Assembly (NCBI RefSeq): GCF_000373645.1
Contig: NZ_KB892046.1
Location: forward strand, 298,663-362,662
DNA from: Streptomyces sp. ATexAB-D23
GTDB lineage: Bacteria > Actinomycetota > Actinomycetes > Streptomycetales > Streptomycetaceae
Direction: 5' to 3'
Length of the DNA: 64,000 bases
This document shows positions 25,860-37,040 of the stretch, piece after piece; the stretch's first letter is position 1; each line of letters opens with the position of its first letter. The translations under genes and the position numbers were made by a program. The notes beneath the pieces are model-generated. The model was not told the DNA's origin, did no database searches, and was given only the letters and a program-made list of their open reading frames with translations.

Positions 25860-26525
25860 GTGATCAACAGGCGACTGCGCGTGGTGCTGGCCGAGGACTC
25901 CGTCGTCCTGCGCGACGGCATGGTCGAGCTGCTCGGAGCCCGCGGCTGCGAGGTGGCGGCCACCGCCGGGACGGCGCCCGAACTGCTCGCGGCGGTGGCC
26001 GAACACCGGCCCGATGTGGCCGTGGTGGACATCCGGATGCCGCCCACCCACACCGACGAGGGCATCCGCGCTGCCGTCGAGATCCGTGAGCGTACGCCCG
26101 CGACCGGCATCCTGGTCTTCTCCCAGCACATCGAGACCGCCCTCGCCGCCCGGCTGCTGGCCGGCGGCGCGGCGGGCATCGGATATCTCCTGAAGGAACG
26201 CGTCGCCCGGACCTCCGACCTCGTGGACGCCCTGCACCGGGTCGCCGCCGGGGGCACGGCCCTCGACCCGGAGGTCGTCACCGGACTGATGCGGGGCGGG
26301 CGGCGCGATCGGGTGGACGCCCTGACAGCGCGCGAACGCGAGGTGCTGGAGCTGATGGCGCAAGGGCACTCCAACCGCTCCATCGCCACCCGGCTCGTGG
26401 TGTCGGAACGGGCGGTGGAGAAACACGTCGCCGCCGTCTTCACCAAGTTCGGGCTGCGGGCGACGGCCACCGACAACCGCCGGGTGAAGGCGGTCCTGGC
26501 CTACCTGGGGCTGGGCGCGGCCTGA
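25860..26525 (+). CDS. NarL/LuxR-family response regulator
   Basis: The 221-residue protein has a receiver domain with the acidic pair AEDS, phospho-acceptor Asp57 in VVDIRMPP, and the conserved Lys in LLKERV. The LuxR HTH is at residues ~155-205 (LTAREREVLELMAQGHSNRSIATRLVVSERAVEKHVAAVFTKF). Start GTG at 25860 lacks a strong ribosome site but gives the standard N-terminus. It is convergent with the histidine kinase 26542-27765, with 16 bases between stops. They are the likely two-component pair. The target may be the FtsX/LolD transporter genes upstream of the kinase, a common arrangement for exporters answering membrane stress. Confidence 0.93.
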   Translation: MINRRLRVVLAEDSVVLRDGMVELLGARGCEVAATAGTAPELLAAVAEHRPDVAVVDIRMPPTHTDEGIRAAVEIRERTPATGILVFSQHIETALAARLLAGGAAGIGYLLKERVARTSDLVDALHRVAAGGTALDPEVVTGLMRGGRRDRVDALTAREREVLELMAQGHSNRSIATRLVVSERAVEKHVAAVFTKFGLRATATDNRRVKAVLAYLGLGAA

Positions 26526-26541
26526 CCCGGCCCGGCCGCCG

Positions 26542-27765
26542 TCACACGTGCGTGGGCAGCTCGGCGGTGACCGCGGTCGGGCCGCCCGCCGGGCTGTCGA
26601 TCCGCAACGCCCCGTCCACCGCCGCGAGCCGTTCGGCCAGCCCGGTCAGGCCGGTGCCCGCGCCGGGCGCCGCACCGCCCCGCCCGTCGTCGCGCACGGT
26701 CAGCCGGATACGGCCGTCGGACGCGAGCGCCGTGAGTTCGGCCGAGCGGGCACCGCTGTGCTTGGCGACATTGGTGAGCAACTCGGCGGCGCAGAAGTAG
26801 ACGGCCTGTTCGATCACCTGGTCCGGGCGCTCCCGCAGCTCCAGGCGGACGGTGACCGGCACCGGCGAGGTGGCCGTGAGGGCGGGCAGTGCCTGACCGA
26901 GGCCGCCGTCCAGCGCCACGGGGTGGATGCCCCGGGTGAGCCGGCGCAGCTCGGTGATGGTCTCGTCGGTCTGGTCGCGGGCCCGGCCCAGCAGGGAGCG
27001 CAGCCGCCCCACATCCGGTCCGGCGGCGGGGGCGAGCGCGTCCTCGGTCAGGGAGAGCGTGATGGCCAGGGCGACCAGCCGGGCCTGGGTGCCGTCGTGC
27101 AGATCGCGCTCCAGGCGGCGGAGCCGGTCGCTGTTCCCCACGAGAAGGGTGGCACGGGCGCTCTCCAGCTCCCTCACCCGCCGCTGGGCGCGGGCCGGGC
27201 CGAGCAACGACCGGGCGAGCCACCGGTTCGCCCCGCTGAGCGCCCTCAGCGCACCGGGCATCGCGCACAGCAGCACCACGCCCAGCACGAACGCCCCGGT
27301 GTCCAGCCACACGGCGGGCCGCGCGTCCGGCTCCAGCAGACGGCCCCACAGCGGAAAGCCGGCCAGCCAGACGCAGGCCGGCGCGAGCAGCACGGCGACG
27401 ACGAAGCCGGCCACCCCGAGCGGCAGCCGCAGCACCAGATACAGCAGCGTCCGCCAGGCCACCGGGTCGGTCAGCACCGCACGGCCCCGGGCGAGCACCC
27501 CCTTCGGCCGAGGCAGTCCGCCCGGCTGCTCGACCGACTCGCCGAGCAGCCACGCGGTCAGCCGTCTGTGCAGCGTGCCGATACCCCGCGCACCCATCAG
27601 CGCGGCGGCCACGAACGGCAGGCCGAGCACCGTGAGCGAGAGCAGTACGCCCGCGTACAGCACGGCCAGCGCGTAGACACCGCCGATCAGGGCGAGCGGC
27701 AGCCCGGCGGCGGCGAAGACCCACTCGCCGCCCCGGACACGGAAGTACCGGCGCCGCTCAGCCAT
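26542..27765 (-). CDS. Sensor histidine kinase (HisKA_3/NarX-DesK type)
   Basis: About 407 residues. The N-terminal half has several hydrophobic segments (FAAAGLPLALIGGVYALAVLYAG, LGLPFVAAALMG, LVLRLPLGVAGFVVAVLLA, FVLGVVLLCAMPG), two pairs of a DUF4153/sensor-like membrane domain. HisKA_3 carries His223 in LERDLHDGTQARLVAL. The HATPase domain has AELLTNVAKHSGA and DDGRGG. The chosen ATG (MAERRRY) has GGAG six bases upstream. A GTG 11 codons earlier is less likely. It is cotranscribed with the FtsX/LolD pair (41 bases after the FtsX stop). Its response regulator is convergent. Confidence 0.9.
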   Translation of the reverse strand: MAERRRYFRVRGGEWVFAAAGLPLALIGGVYALAVLYAGVLLSLTVLGLPFVAAALMGARGIGTLHRRLTAWLLGESVEQPGGLPRPKGVLARGRAVLTDPVAWRTLLYLVLRLPLGVAGFVVAVLLAPACVWLAGFPLWGRLLEPDARPAVWLDTGAFVLGVVLLCAMPGALRALSGANRWLARSLLGPARAQRRVRELESARATLLVGNSDRLRRLERDLHDGTQARLVALAITLSLTEDALAPAAGPDVGRLRSLLGRARDQTDETITELRRLTRGIHPVALDGGLGQALPALTATSPVPVTVRLELRERPDQVIEQAVYFCAAELLTNVAKHSGARSAELTALASDGRIRLTVRDDGRGGAAPGAGTGLTGLAERLAAVDGALRIDSPAGGPTAVTAELPTHV

Positions 27766-27806
27766 CCACATCTCCGGGCGCCCCGGCCGCCGGGCCACGG
27801 CCGTGC

Positions 27807-29177
27807 TCAGTCACGGGCACCGCCTGCCTGCTCCGCCGCAGGACCGCGCACCGCCCGCAGCCCTGTGCCCAGGATCACCGGGGCGGTCAGCGCCGCCGCG
27901 CCGGCGACGAGCCACCCGGCGCCACCCGGGACGGACGGCACCGCCGACCCGGTCACCGCGATGCTGAAGGCCGCCGACGCGGCGCCCGCGACCGCCGTGC
28001 CGAGCAGGACACCCACCGCGGCCGTCAGTACCGCTTCCACCGTCAGCATGCGCATCAGCTGCGACCAGGTGGCACCCACCAGCCGCAGCAGGGCGAACTC
28101 GCGGCGCCGCTCGGCGGTCACGGCGACCAGGGTGTTGACCGTGGACACCGCCGCGAAACACAGCAGCAGGGCGAGCTCGGCCTGCCGGAGCCAGACATCC
28201 GTGTCCGATGTGACGCTGCCGGTGGCCGCGCCCGTGGCGTGCTCGGCGGTGGTTGTCATGATCGTCATGGTGCCCGACAGACCCACGAGCAGCGCGACCG
28301 GCACCACGGCCGACGAAAGACGCCGCGCGTATCCGCGCAGGTTCGCGTCGGCCGGCCAGCCCGTACGGGGTGCCAGGGCCCGCACCGGCAGACCCAGCAC
28401 GGCCGCCAGGACACGTGCCGCGAGCGGCCCCACCAGGGCGACCCCGATCAGCAGCACCAGCGAACCCAGCAGCGCCGCCTGCCCCGCCTTGTCCAGCTCA
28501 CCGGCCGGCCGGGTCGCCGCCAGCCGCAGCAGGAACCCGCCGCCCACCAGCGCGCCCGCTCCGGCGAGCAGCCGCGGCACACCCGTCCGCCCCTGCTCCG
28601 TCGACCCGGCGGTGAGCGCGGCGGCCGGCGCGAGCCGGGTGACACGCCGCGCCGCGACGGCCGAGGCCACCAGCGCGACGACGAACGCGGCGGCCGACGC
28701 GACCAGCATCGGCACCGGTGTCCACGGGACCCCGACGCCCGGCGCCGCCATCCCCCGCCCTTGCAGCTCGGCGAGGAGGAGACGGGCCGCGACCGCGCCC
28801 CCGGCCCAGCCCGGCACCGTCACCAGCACGGTGACCGCGACGACCTGACAACGGACCAGCCGCCGCGCCTGCCGGGGCGTCGCCGCGACCGTACGCAGCA
28901 GCGCCAGCTCACGGTGCTGCTGACGCAGCGCGAAGCCCAGCGCGTTGACCACCACGAAGAACGCGACGAGCACCGCGATCTCCCCGAAGGCACCGGCGAT
29001 CACCATCAGGCCGGGCCCCTCGACCGCGTCCCGGGCGGCCTCCGGCGTCGCGAGACCGGTGGCGAACAGCGAACCGAACAGCGTCACCGTGGCGATGGCG
29101 AGAAGGAGCGCGACCGCCAGACCGGCGAAGGCCGCCGGCTGCCGCCGGATCCGGCCGAGAGCGAGCAGGACGATCAC
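27807..29177 (-). CDS. FtsX-type ABC transporter permease
   Basis: This 456-residue protein has about eight TM helices in two FtsX blocks (FGEIAVLVAFFVVVNALGFALRQQHRELALLRTVAATPRQARRLV, and LLLCFAAVSTVNTLVAVTAERRREFALLRLVGAT). The REFALLRLVGAT coupling motif is present twice. It pairs with the LolD-like ATPase four bases upstream in the operon. Such MacB/YknZ-like pairs export antibiotics or peptides, or extract lipoproteins. Substrate is unknown. The GTG start is four bases after the ATPase stop. Confidence 0.9.
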   Translation of the reverse strand: MIVLLALGRIRRQPAAFAGLAVALLLAIATVTLFGSLFATGLATPEAARDAVEGPGLMVIAGAFGEIAVLVAFFVVVNALGFALRQQHRELALLRTVAATPRQARRLVRCQVVAVTVLVTVPGWAGGAVAARLLLAELQGRGMAAPGVGVPWTPVPMLVASAAAFVVALVASAVAARRVTRLAPAAALTAGSTEQGRTGVPRLLAGAGALVGGGFLLRLAATRPAGELDKAGQAALLGSLVLLIGVALVGPLAARVLAAVLGLPVRALAPRTGWPADANLRGYARRLSSAVVPVALLVGLSGTMTIMTTTAEHATGAATGSVTSDTDVWLRQAELALLLCFAAVSTVNTLVAVTAERRREFALLRLVGATWSQLMRMLTVEAVLTAAVGVLLGTAVAGAASAAFSIAVTGSAVPSVPGGAGWLVAGAAALTAPVILGTGLRAVRGPAAEQAGGARD

Positions 29178-29181
29178 GGGC

Positions 29182-29943
29182 TCAGCCGCCCAGACGGCTC
29201 AGGCGCTCGCCGACCTGAGCGGCGGTCGGCCGGAGCAGCTCGTCCACCAGCAGACCGTCGGCCAGCAGCAGCACCCGGTCCGCGTACGCGGCGGCCACCG
29301 GATCGTGGGTCACCATCACACAGGTCTGCCCCTCCTGGTCCACCCCGGCGCGCAGCAGGTCCAGGATCTCGCGCCCCGTGGACCGGTCCAGCGCCCCGGT
29401 CGGCTCGTCCGCGAACAGCACCTCCGGGTGCGACACCAGCGCTCGGGCGATCGCCACCCGCTGCTGCTGCCCGCCGGACAGCTGCCCCGGCCGGTACCGC
29501 TCCCGCCCGGCGAGCCCCACCCGGGCCAGCGCGTCCCGGACCTGTTCCCGGCCGGGCCGCTCACCGGCCAGCCGGCCGGGCAGCTCGACGTTCTGCTCGA
29601 CCGTCATCGCCGGCATGAGGTTGAACGCCTGGAACACGAACCCGACCCGGCCGCGCCGCAGTTGCGCCAGCCGCCGCTCCGGCAGCCGGGACACCTCCGT
29701 ACCGCCCCACCGGACGGAGCCCCGCGTGGGCCGGTCCATCCCCGCCAGGCAGTGCAGCAACGTGGTCTTGCCGGAGCCCGAAGGACCCATCACCGCCGTG
29801 AACGTACCGGGGGAGAGCCCCACGGAGACTCCGCGCAGCGCCCGGACGGCGGCGGTGCCGCGCCCGTACTCGCGGTGCAGGTCCTGCGCCCGGACGGCGG
29901 TCCGGGGCCCGGTGTGTGTCGCTGTCTCAGCCATGTCCCCCAT
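29182..29943 (-). CDS. LolD/MacB-type ABC transporter ATPase
   Basis: The 253-residue protein has Walker A GPSGSGKTT, Q-loop FVFQAFNLMP, signature LSGGQQQRVAIARAL, Walker B LFADEPTGALD and the H-loop VMVTHD. The FNLMP and EPTGALD combination is diagnostic for the LolD/MacB branch that drives FtsX-type permeases. It is first in an operon with FtsX and the sensor kinase, giving a kinase-controlled exporter module. Two ATG codons nine bases apart (29943, 29934) are both possible. Neither has ideal spacing from an SD-like sequence. Confidence 0.92.
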   Translation of the reverse strand: MGDMAETATHTGPRTAVRAQDLHREYGRGTAAVRALRGVSVGLSPGTFTAVMGPSGSGKTTLLHCLAGMDRPTRGSVRWGGTEVSRLPERRLAQLRRGRVGFVFQAFNLMPAMTVEQNVELPGRLAGERPGREQVRDALARVGLAGRERYRPGQLSGGQQQRVAIARALVSHPEVLFADEPTGALDRSTGREILDLLRAGVDQEGQTCVMVTHDPVAAAYADRVLLLADGLLVDELLRPTAAQVGERLSRLGG

Positions 29944-30071
29944 CCTGGGCCGACGGGGCGCCCGGATCGATCATGCCTGCCCCCGGATCGGCGGTACGGG
30001 AAACCGAACCACGGCCGGGGCCGTGAGCCCGGCCCGCTCCGGCCGGCCCCGCCCCGTCTACAGTGGGCCGC

Positions 30072-30689
30072 ATGAACCGCTGGACCGAGCTGACCGGAGA
30101 CACGTCGGGGGAGGACTACGCCGCCCGATTCGCGGCCCTGGCCCGCAGCGGCAAGGACATGCACGGGGAGGCGCGGTTCTGCTCGGCCCTCGTGCCCTCC
30201 GGAGCGCGCGTGCTGGACGCCGGATGCGGCACCGGGCGAGTCACGATCCGGCTCGCGGAGCTCGGGTACGACTGCGTCGGGGTGGACGTCGACCCGTCGA
30301 TGCTGGCCGTCGCGCGGAAGCACGCACCGCACCTGCCCTGGTTCCGGGCCGACCTCGCCGCGTTCGACCCGGCGGCCCTCGGCATCGAGGCGGGCTTCGA
30401 CCTCGTCGTCGCCGCGGGCAACGTCTTCGCGCTGCTCGCCCCCGGCACCGAGGCCACCGTCGTCCGGCGCCTGTCGGCGGCCCTGCGCCCCGGCGGCCTG
30501 CTGGTCGCCGGCTTCGGCCTGGACAAGGCCCACCTGCCCGTGGAGCCCGCGCTCACGCTCGCGGAGTACGACGACTGCTGCGCCGCCTCCGGTCTCGCCC
30601 CGGTCGACCGCTTCGCGACCTGGGACGCCGCCCCTTACGACGGCGGCGGCTACGCCGTCAGCGTCCACCGCCGGCCGGACACGACCTAG
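30072..30689 (+). CDS. Class I SAM-dependent methyltransferase
   Basis: The 205-residue protein has motif I VLDAGCGTGRVTIRLAELG near residue 50, the acidic motif II residue in CVGVDVDPSMLAVAR, motif III FDLVVAAGNVFALLAP, and motif IV LRPGGLLVAGFG. It is the compact Methyltransf_25/11 type. Substrate is unknown; the family includes small-molecule O-, N- and C-methylases. The ATG at 30072 is used. A GTG nine bases upstream is an alternative. It is monocistronic and divergent from the ABC exporter operon. Confidence 0.88.
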   Translation: MNRWTELTGDTSGEDYAARFAALARSGKDMHGEARFCSALVPSGARVLDAGCGTGRVTIRLAELGYDCVGVDVDPSMLAVARKHAPHLPWFRADLAAFDPAALGIEAGFDLVVAAGNVFALLAPGTEATVVRRLSAALRPGGLLVAGFGLDKAHLPVEPALTLAEYDDCCAASGLAPVDRFATWDAAPYDGGGYAVSVHRRPDTT

Positions 30690-30731
30690 CCGGACAACGG
30701 CTCCAGCGTCGCGCACAGCGCGAACGGGAAG

Positions 30732-30851
30732 GCGGGCTCCGCGCGTCGGACGTCACCGCAGCCGCCGGACCCGGTCCTGACGACCGGTTCCGCGGGCTCC
30801 GCGCGTCGGACGTCAGCGCAGCCGCCGGACCCGGTCCTGACGACCGGTTCC
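30732..30851. repeat. 60-bp tandem duplication, two copies, one mismatch
   Basis: Bases 30732-30791 and 30792-30851 are identical except c30756 versus g30816. The unit begins GCGGGCTCCGCGCG and ends GACGACCGGTTCC. It lies between the methyltransferase stop and katG. Being a multiple of three it keeps open frames on both strands, but no ribosome site supports translation. Confidence 0.9.
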
Positions 30852-31050
30852 AACCCGACTCCTGCGCCCGGTGGAACCAGCGGTCGCCCCGCCGGGCAGA
30901 GCAGACGGACTCCGCCCGTCCGGAGCAGGCCGGCCCCCGGACGTACTGATTTCCCGCACCTGTTCCCGCGCGGCGATGCACGGCGGTGGCCGGAGAGCCG
31001 TGGCGGCGCCGGAGGTGCGGACCCTGATCATTCCCAGTGTGCGTGTCGTA

Positions 31051-31078
31051 TTGACTTGGATTAGGTCCATCGTAGGAT
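31051..31078 (+). promoter_or_regulatory. katG promoter with an internal Fur-type dyad
   Basis: -35 TTGACT (31051-31056), 16-base spacer, -10 TAGGAT (31073-31078). The spacer contains TTGGATTAGGTCCAT, an imperfect dyad with arms TGGA and TCCA around an odd centre, at 31057-31070. A Fur-family peroxide regulator such as FurS/CatR could bind here; this is inference. Confidence 0.55.
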
Positions 31079-31188
31079 CGGTTCCGGTCGATGCCAGGGC
31101 AGGACAACACCAGGGCCGAGACGGGTCCGGCCGCTTCACCCTCCGCAGTCCCGGAGAGCCGTGATCCGCCCCGCCCGGAAGGAAATCC

Positions 31189-33417
<2,229 letters not shown>

Positions 33418-33424
33418 GTACACC

Positions 33425-33460
33425 GTGAGGGCCGGCCCCACGCGTGGGGCCGGCCCTCAC
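33425..33460. terminator. Perfect 36-bp palindrome, bidirectional terminator
   Basis: The sequence from GTGAGGGCCGG to its complement is perfectly self-complementary about 33442/33443. It lies 7 bases after the katG stop and 16 bases before the convergent GH92 stop, so it can end both transcripts. Confidence 0.9.
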
Positions 33461-33476
33461 CGCTGCACGGGTCCGG

Positions 33477-36400
33477 TCAGGCGGTGGCCACCGCGAACAC
33501 GTGGATGATCCCGCCCTCCGTCTCGCCCGGCAGCGTCACGCTCGCCAGCTGCTTACCGGCCTGGAGGGCGATCGGCGCGGTCGCGAAGAGCTCGGTGCCC
33601 ACCGGGTCCTTCCCGCCGCCCTGCACATCGCGGTACTCGGTGTGCACCGCGACCGTGTTGCCGAACGACGGCTGCTGCGTGCCGCCGCCCAGGGTCCAGT
33701 CGCTGAAGCCGATCTCCGCCTGCTGCGTGGTGCCGTCGGTGTACGTCAGCGTCACCGTCCCCGATGCCTCGCCCTCGGCGGCGCTCCCGAGGAAGGCGAG
33801 CTTCGTGTCGCCCCGCGCGGCGGGGACGTTCAGCACCTGCGGGTCCGAGCCGGCCACCTCGATGTTGTCCGGGTCACCGGCACGCACCTGCGGCCAGACG
33901 AAGTCGAAACCGCCCGACGAGACCGTGCCGCCCGGCTCCGCACCCGCCGCCGCGAGCGCCTTCGCCGAGTAACTCCAGCCCTCGCCGTCGAAGTCGGCCT
34001 GCGGGTTCCCGTCGTCCGCCGAGATCCCGGTGCTGTTGCGGTTCCACAGCAGGCCGTCGCGCTCGGCGACCGTCACCGCCGCCGATGTCTTCGGCAGCTC
34101 CTCACCCGTCGAGGACTCCAGGGTCACCGGGACCGTGTAGTAGCCCTCGGCGGTGTCCGCCCCGGCCGACACGGTGAGTTTCGCCTGCGCCGCGCCGCGT
34201 GCGGGCACCGTGAAGTCGCCCTCGGACGGGGTGACGGTGATCCCGGCGGGCGGATCGGCCGTCCAGTGCACGGTGGTCGCCTTCGTCTCCAGGCTCTGCA
34301 CCTTGACGACCGTCCGCGCGCCTTCGGAGCCCGGCTCGGTCTTCAGCTGGTCGGGGGAGGCGCCCGTGAAGTACTTCAGCCCGCCGCCGGGGAAGGACGG
34401 CGGGGCGTCGGCCGGCGCGCTGCCCCAGGTGGTGTCGGCCGTCGTGCCGAGGGTGAAGTCGAGGTGGCCGCCCCGGGTGACGAGCGAGTCCGAAACCCAC
34501 GGCTTCGTGGACGTACGGCCGTCGACCTTCAGACCGTGGATGTACGTGTGGCCGGCCGAGGCCGCGGGCGCGTCGACCGTGATCGTCCTGCCGTGCCCGG
34601 TGTGCACCACCGCGTGCGGGAACAGCGGGGCGGTGAGCGTCAGATCGGCGCGGCTCGGGTTCTGCGGGTACATGCCCAGAGCGGAGAAGACGTACCAGGA
34701 CGACATGGTGCCCGCGTCGTCGTTGCCCGGGATGCCGCCGGGGCCGTCGGTCCACAGCTGGTCCAGCTCCGCGCGGACCGTCTCCTGTGTCTTGTACGGA
34801 GCGCCGAAGTAGTTGTACAGGTAGGGCGCGTTGATGTCCGGCTCGTTCGTCGGGTCGTAGCGAGTGGGCTCCTTCGCCGAGAAGTCGAACGTGCCGTCCG
34901 GGCCGCGGAAGAACGCGTCGAGCCGCTCGGTCGCGCGCTCGTTGCCGCCCATGGCGCCCGCGAGACCGGCCACGTCCGAGTAGACCATCCAGGTGTACCG
35001 GGCGCTGGTGCCCTCGACGAACCCGCTGCCGGTGCCCGGCGTGAAGGTGCCCGCCCAGCTGCCGTCGGACTTCCGGTCGCGTATGTAGCCGCCGTCCTCG
35101 GTGGCGTTGGCGTCGAAGACGTTGGTCCAGTTGCCCGACCGGTCCAGGAACCTCTTCGCGTCCGCCGTCCGTCCCAGCCGCCGGGAGAGCTCCGCGAGGC
35201 CGAAGTCGGCCGCCGCGTCCTCCAGCGTCTCGGCCGCACCGCCCCAGCAGTGGCAGTTGTCCGCCGGTACATAGCCCAGCTCCAGGTACTTGTCGAGGGC
35301 GGGCCGCTGGCCCACGCACTCGACGTTGCAGCCCGCGCTGTCCGAGTCGTTCGCGGTCGGCACCGTCGCCGCCTTCACCAGGGACTTCAGCGCGCCCCTG
35401 ACGTCGAAGTCACGGCCGCCGAACGCGTAGATCCCGGCGAGCGCCGCGTCCGACGGGTCGCCGGACATCACGCTCGTCCTGCCGTTCTCCAGCAGCCAGC
35501 GGTCCCACTCGCCGTCGCGCTGGTTCGCGTAGTTGAAGAGGGACTGGGCGTAGTCGCTGCCCGCCTTCGGGTTGAGCAGGGCCATGAGCTGCACCTGCGC
35601 CCGGTACTGGTCCCAGCCGGAGAAGGTGCCGTACTGCGCCTTCTGCCCCTTGGCGAGCCGGTGCGGTTTCCGGTCGGCGCCGAGATAGCGGCCGTCCACG
35701 TCGCTGGTGAGGGTCGGCTCCAGCATGGAGTGGTAGAGCGCGGTGTAGAACGTGGTGCGCCGGGCCTCGGTGCCTCCGCCGATCTCGATCGACTTCAGCG
35801 CCTTGTTCCAGTTGGCGGCGGCCTGCCGCTTCACGGAGTCGAAGCTCCGGCCGGGCCCGTTCTCCGCGCGGAGGTTGGCCTCGGCGTTCTTCTGGCTCAC
35901 GTAGGAGACGGCGACCCTGGCGCGCGCCAGGGTGGTCCCGTCCGCGAACGTGACGTACGCGCCTGAGCCCTTGCCCTCCACGGCGTTGCCGGACGCGCTG
36001 TAGCCCGTACCGCCGGAGGCGGAGGTGGAACCGGGGGAGAGCGTGCCGTCCTTCCAGGTGCCGACCTTCGCGAAGGGCTTGTCGAAGTGGGCGGTGAAGT
36101 ACAGCGTGTAGAGGTCCTTGCGGTTGTTCGCGCTCTGCGGCCCGCAGAAGTTGCCCGCCGTGACCGAACCCGTCACGGTCCGCTCGGCCCGGTTGATGTG
36201 CACGGTGGCGCCGGTGCTCCCGGTCTCCGAGTTGGAGGTGCGGAAGAGCATGCTGGCGGGCTTGCCGGCGGGGAAGCCGAACTGCCCCGATCCGGTGCGG
36301 GCGGTGGTGGTGAGCGCCGCCGACGCGCCACTGGCCAGGCCGACCTTGTAGTAGCCGGCGGACGCAGTCTCGTCGTCGTGCGAGAAGTCGCTCGCGTACT

Positions 36401-36827
36401 TCGCGTCGGTGGTGTCCGAGGTGGGGGAGGAGTCCACATCGCCCACGTACGGCATGACCGGGATGTCGCCGTTGGCGCCGGAGCAGCCGACGCCGTTGAG
36501 ATGGGTGAGGCTGAAGCCGCGGATCTTCTTCGCGTCGTACTGATAGCCGCCGGGCGCGGGCGTCGAGACCTGCTTGCCCCGTGAGTTCTGGGGACTCCAC
36601 GCCAGCATGCCGAACGGCTGGACCGCGCCCGGGTAGGTGTTGCCGGCGTTCGACGAGCCGATGAGGGGGTCGACGTACGACACCGGGTTTCTGACGGTGT
36701 CCCCGCCGGGCGAGGCGGACGCGGGGGCGGCCGCGGCCGCCAGACCCATCACGGCCATGGCGGCGGCGGTGACGGATCCGACGGCCCGGATTCCGGGATG
36801 CGTTCGACGGTTGTGCGTCTGTGGCAC
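33477..36827 (-). CDS. Secreted GH92 alpha-1,2-mannosidase-like enzyme
   Basis: About 1116 residues. There is a signal peptide (AVGSVTAAAMAVMGLAAAAAPASA), then the GH92 N-terminal sandwich (YVDPLIGSSNAGNTYPGAVQPFGMLAWSPQN, GFSLTHLNGVGC) and the catalytic (alpha/alpha)6 domain (TFYTALYHSMLEPTL, FSGWDQYRAQ, GNDDAGTMSSWYVFSALGMYP). A NEW3-like beta-sandwich (ITVTPSEGDFTVPARGAAQAKLTV) and a C-terminal beta domain follow. It should remove alpha-mannose from N-glycans or mannan outside the cell, using calcium. The chosen start is GTG 36827, which follows AGGGCAGGAACG. The longer frame opens with a TTG at 36860 that has no ribosome site. Confidence 0.92.
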   Translation of the reverse strand: MPQTHNRRTHPGIRAVGSVTAAAMAVMGLAAAAAPASASPGGDTVRNPVSYVDPLIGSSNAGNTYPGAVQPFGMLAWSPQNSRGKQVSTPAPGGYQYDAKKIRGFSLTHLNGVGCSGANGDIPVMPYVGDVDSSPTSDTTDAKYASDFSHDDETASAGYYKVGLASGASAALTTTARTGSGQFGFPAGKPASMLFRTSNSETGSTGATVHINRAERTVTGSVTAGNFCGPQSANNRKDLYTLYFTAHFDKPFAKVGTWKDGTLSPGSTSASGGTGYSASGNAVEGKGSGAYVTFADGTTLARARVAVSYVSQKNAEANLRAENGPGRSFDSVKRQAAANWNKALKSIEIGGGTEARRTTFYTALYHSMLEPTLTSDVDGRYLGADRKPHRLAKGQKAQYGTFSGWDQYRAQVQLMALLNPKAGSDYAQSLFNYANQRDGEWDRWLLENGRTSVMSGDPSDAALAGIYAFGGRDFDVRGALKSLVKAATVPTANDSDSAGCNVECVGQRPALDKYLELGYVPADNCHCWGGAAETLEDAAADFGLAELSRRLGRTADAKRFLDRSGNWTNVFDANATEDGGYIRDRKSDGSWAGTFTPGTGSGFVEGTSARYTWMVYSDVAGLAGAMGGNERATERLDAFFRGPDGTFDFSAKEPTRYDPTNEPDINAPYLYNYFGAPYKTQETVRAELDQLWTDGPGGIPGNDDAGTMSSWYVFSALGMYPQNPSRADLTLTAPLFPHAVVHTGHGRTITVDAPAASAGHTYIHGLKVDGRTSTKPWVSDSLVTRGGHLDFTLGTTADTTWGSAPADAPPSFPGGGLKYFTGASPDQLKTEPGSEGARTVVKVQSLETKATTVHWTADPPAGITVTPSEGDFTVPARGAAQAKLTVSAGADTAEGYYTVPVTLESSTGEELPKTSAAVTVAERDGLLWNRNSTGISADDGNPQADFDGEGWSYSAKALAAAGAEPGGTVSSGGFDFVWPQVRAGDPDNIEVAGSDPQVLNVPAARGDTKLAFLGSAAEGEASGTVTLTYTDGTTQQAEIGFSDWTLGGGTQQPSFGNTVAVHTEYRDVQGGGKDPVGTELFATAPIALQAGKQLASVTLPGETEGGIIHVFAVATA

Positions 36828-36907
36828 CGTTCCTGCCCTTCGTATGTGACGGACGGTCAACGCGGCGGGGAACGGGCGTCGTGGCCGCAGCGGAACGGCG
36901 CCGCCCC

Positions 36908-36919
36908 GACAACGTTGTC
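36908..36919 (-). promoter_or_regulatory. LacI-type operator before the GH92 gene
   Basis: GACAACGTTGTC is a perfect 12-bp palindrome with the central CG typical of LacI/GalR operators. It lies about 80 bases upstream of the GH92 start. A second partial copy (GTCAACGACG) abuts it. Confidence 0.55.
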
Positions 36920-37040
36920 AACGACGTGAGGATGCTCCTCCTGTGACTCCGGGGTGTCAAGGCTTCCCGGAACCCGTCCGTCCGGGCCGGGCTGTCCGCG
37001 TACAACAGCCCGGCCCACGAAGCCGGTTGCCCGGCGGCCG

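Larger units (their letters stand above)
30690..31188. other. Non-coding region before katG
   Basis: 499 bases hold no supported gene. They contain a two-copy 60-bp tandem repeat (30732-30851) and the katG promoter (31051-31078). Confidence 0.6.

Noticed and set aside
30732..30851. Tandem repeat as the start of a CRISPR array
   Set aside because: Only two directly abutting copies of 60 bp exist, without spacers and without cas genes.
36828..36860. TTG at 36860 as the GH92 start
   Set aside because: It has no ribosome site, while GTG 36827 follows AGGGCAGGAACG and still leaves a complete signal peptide.
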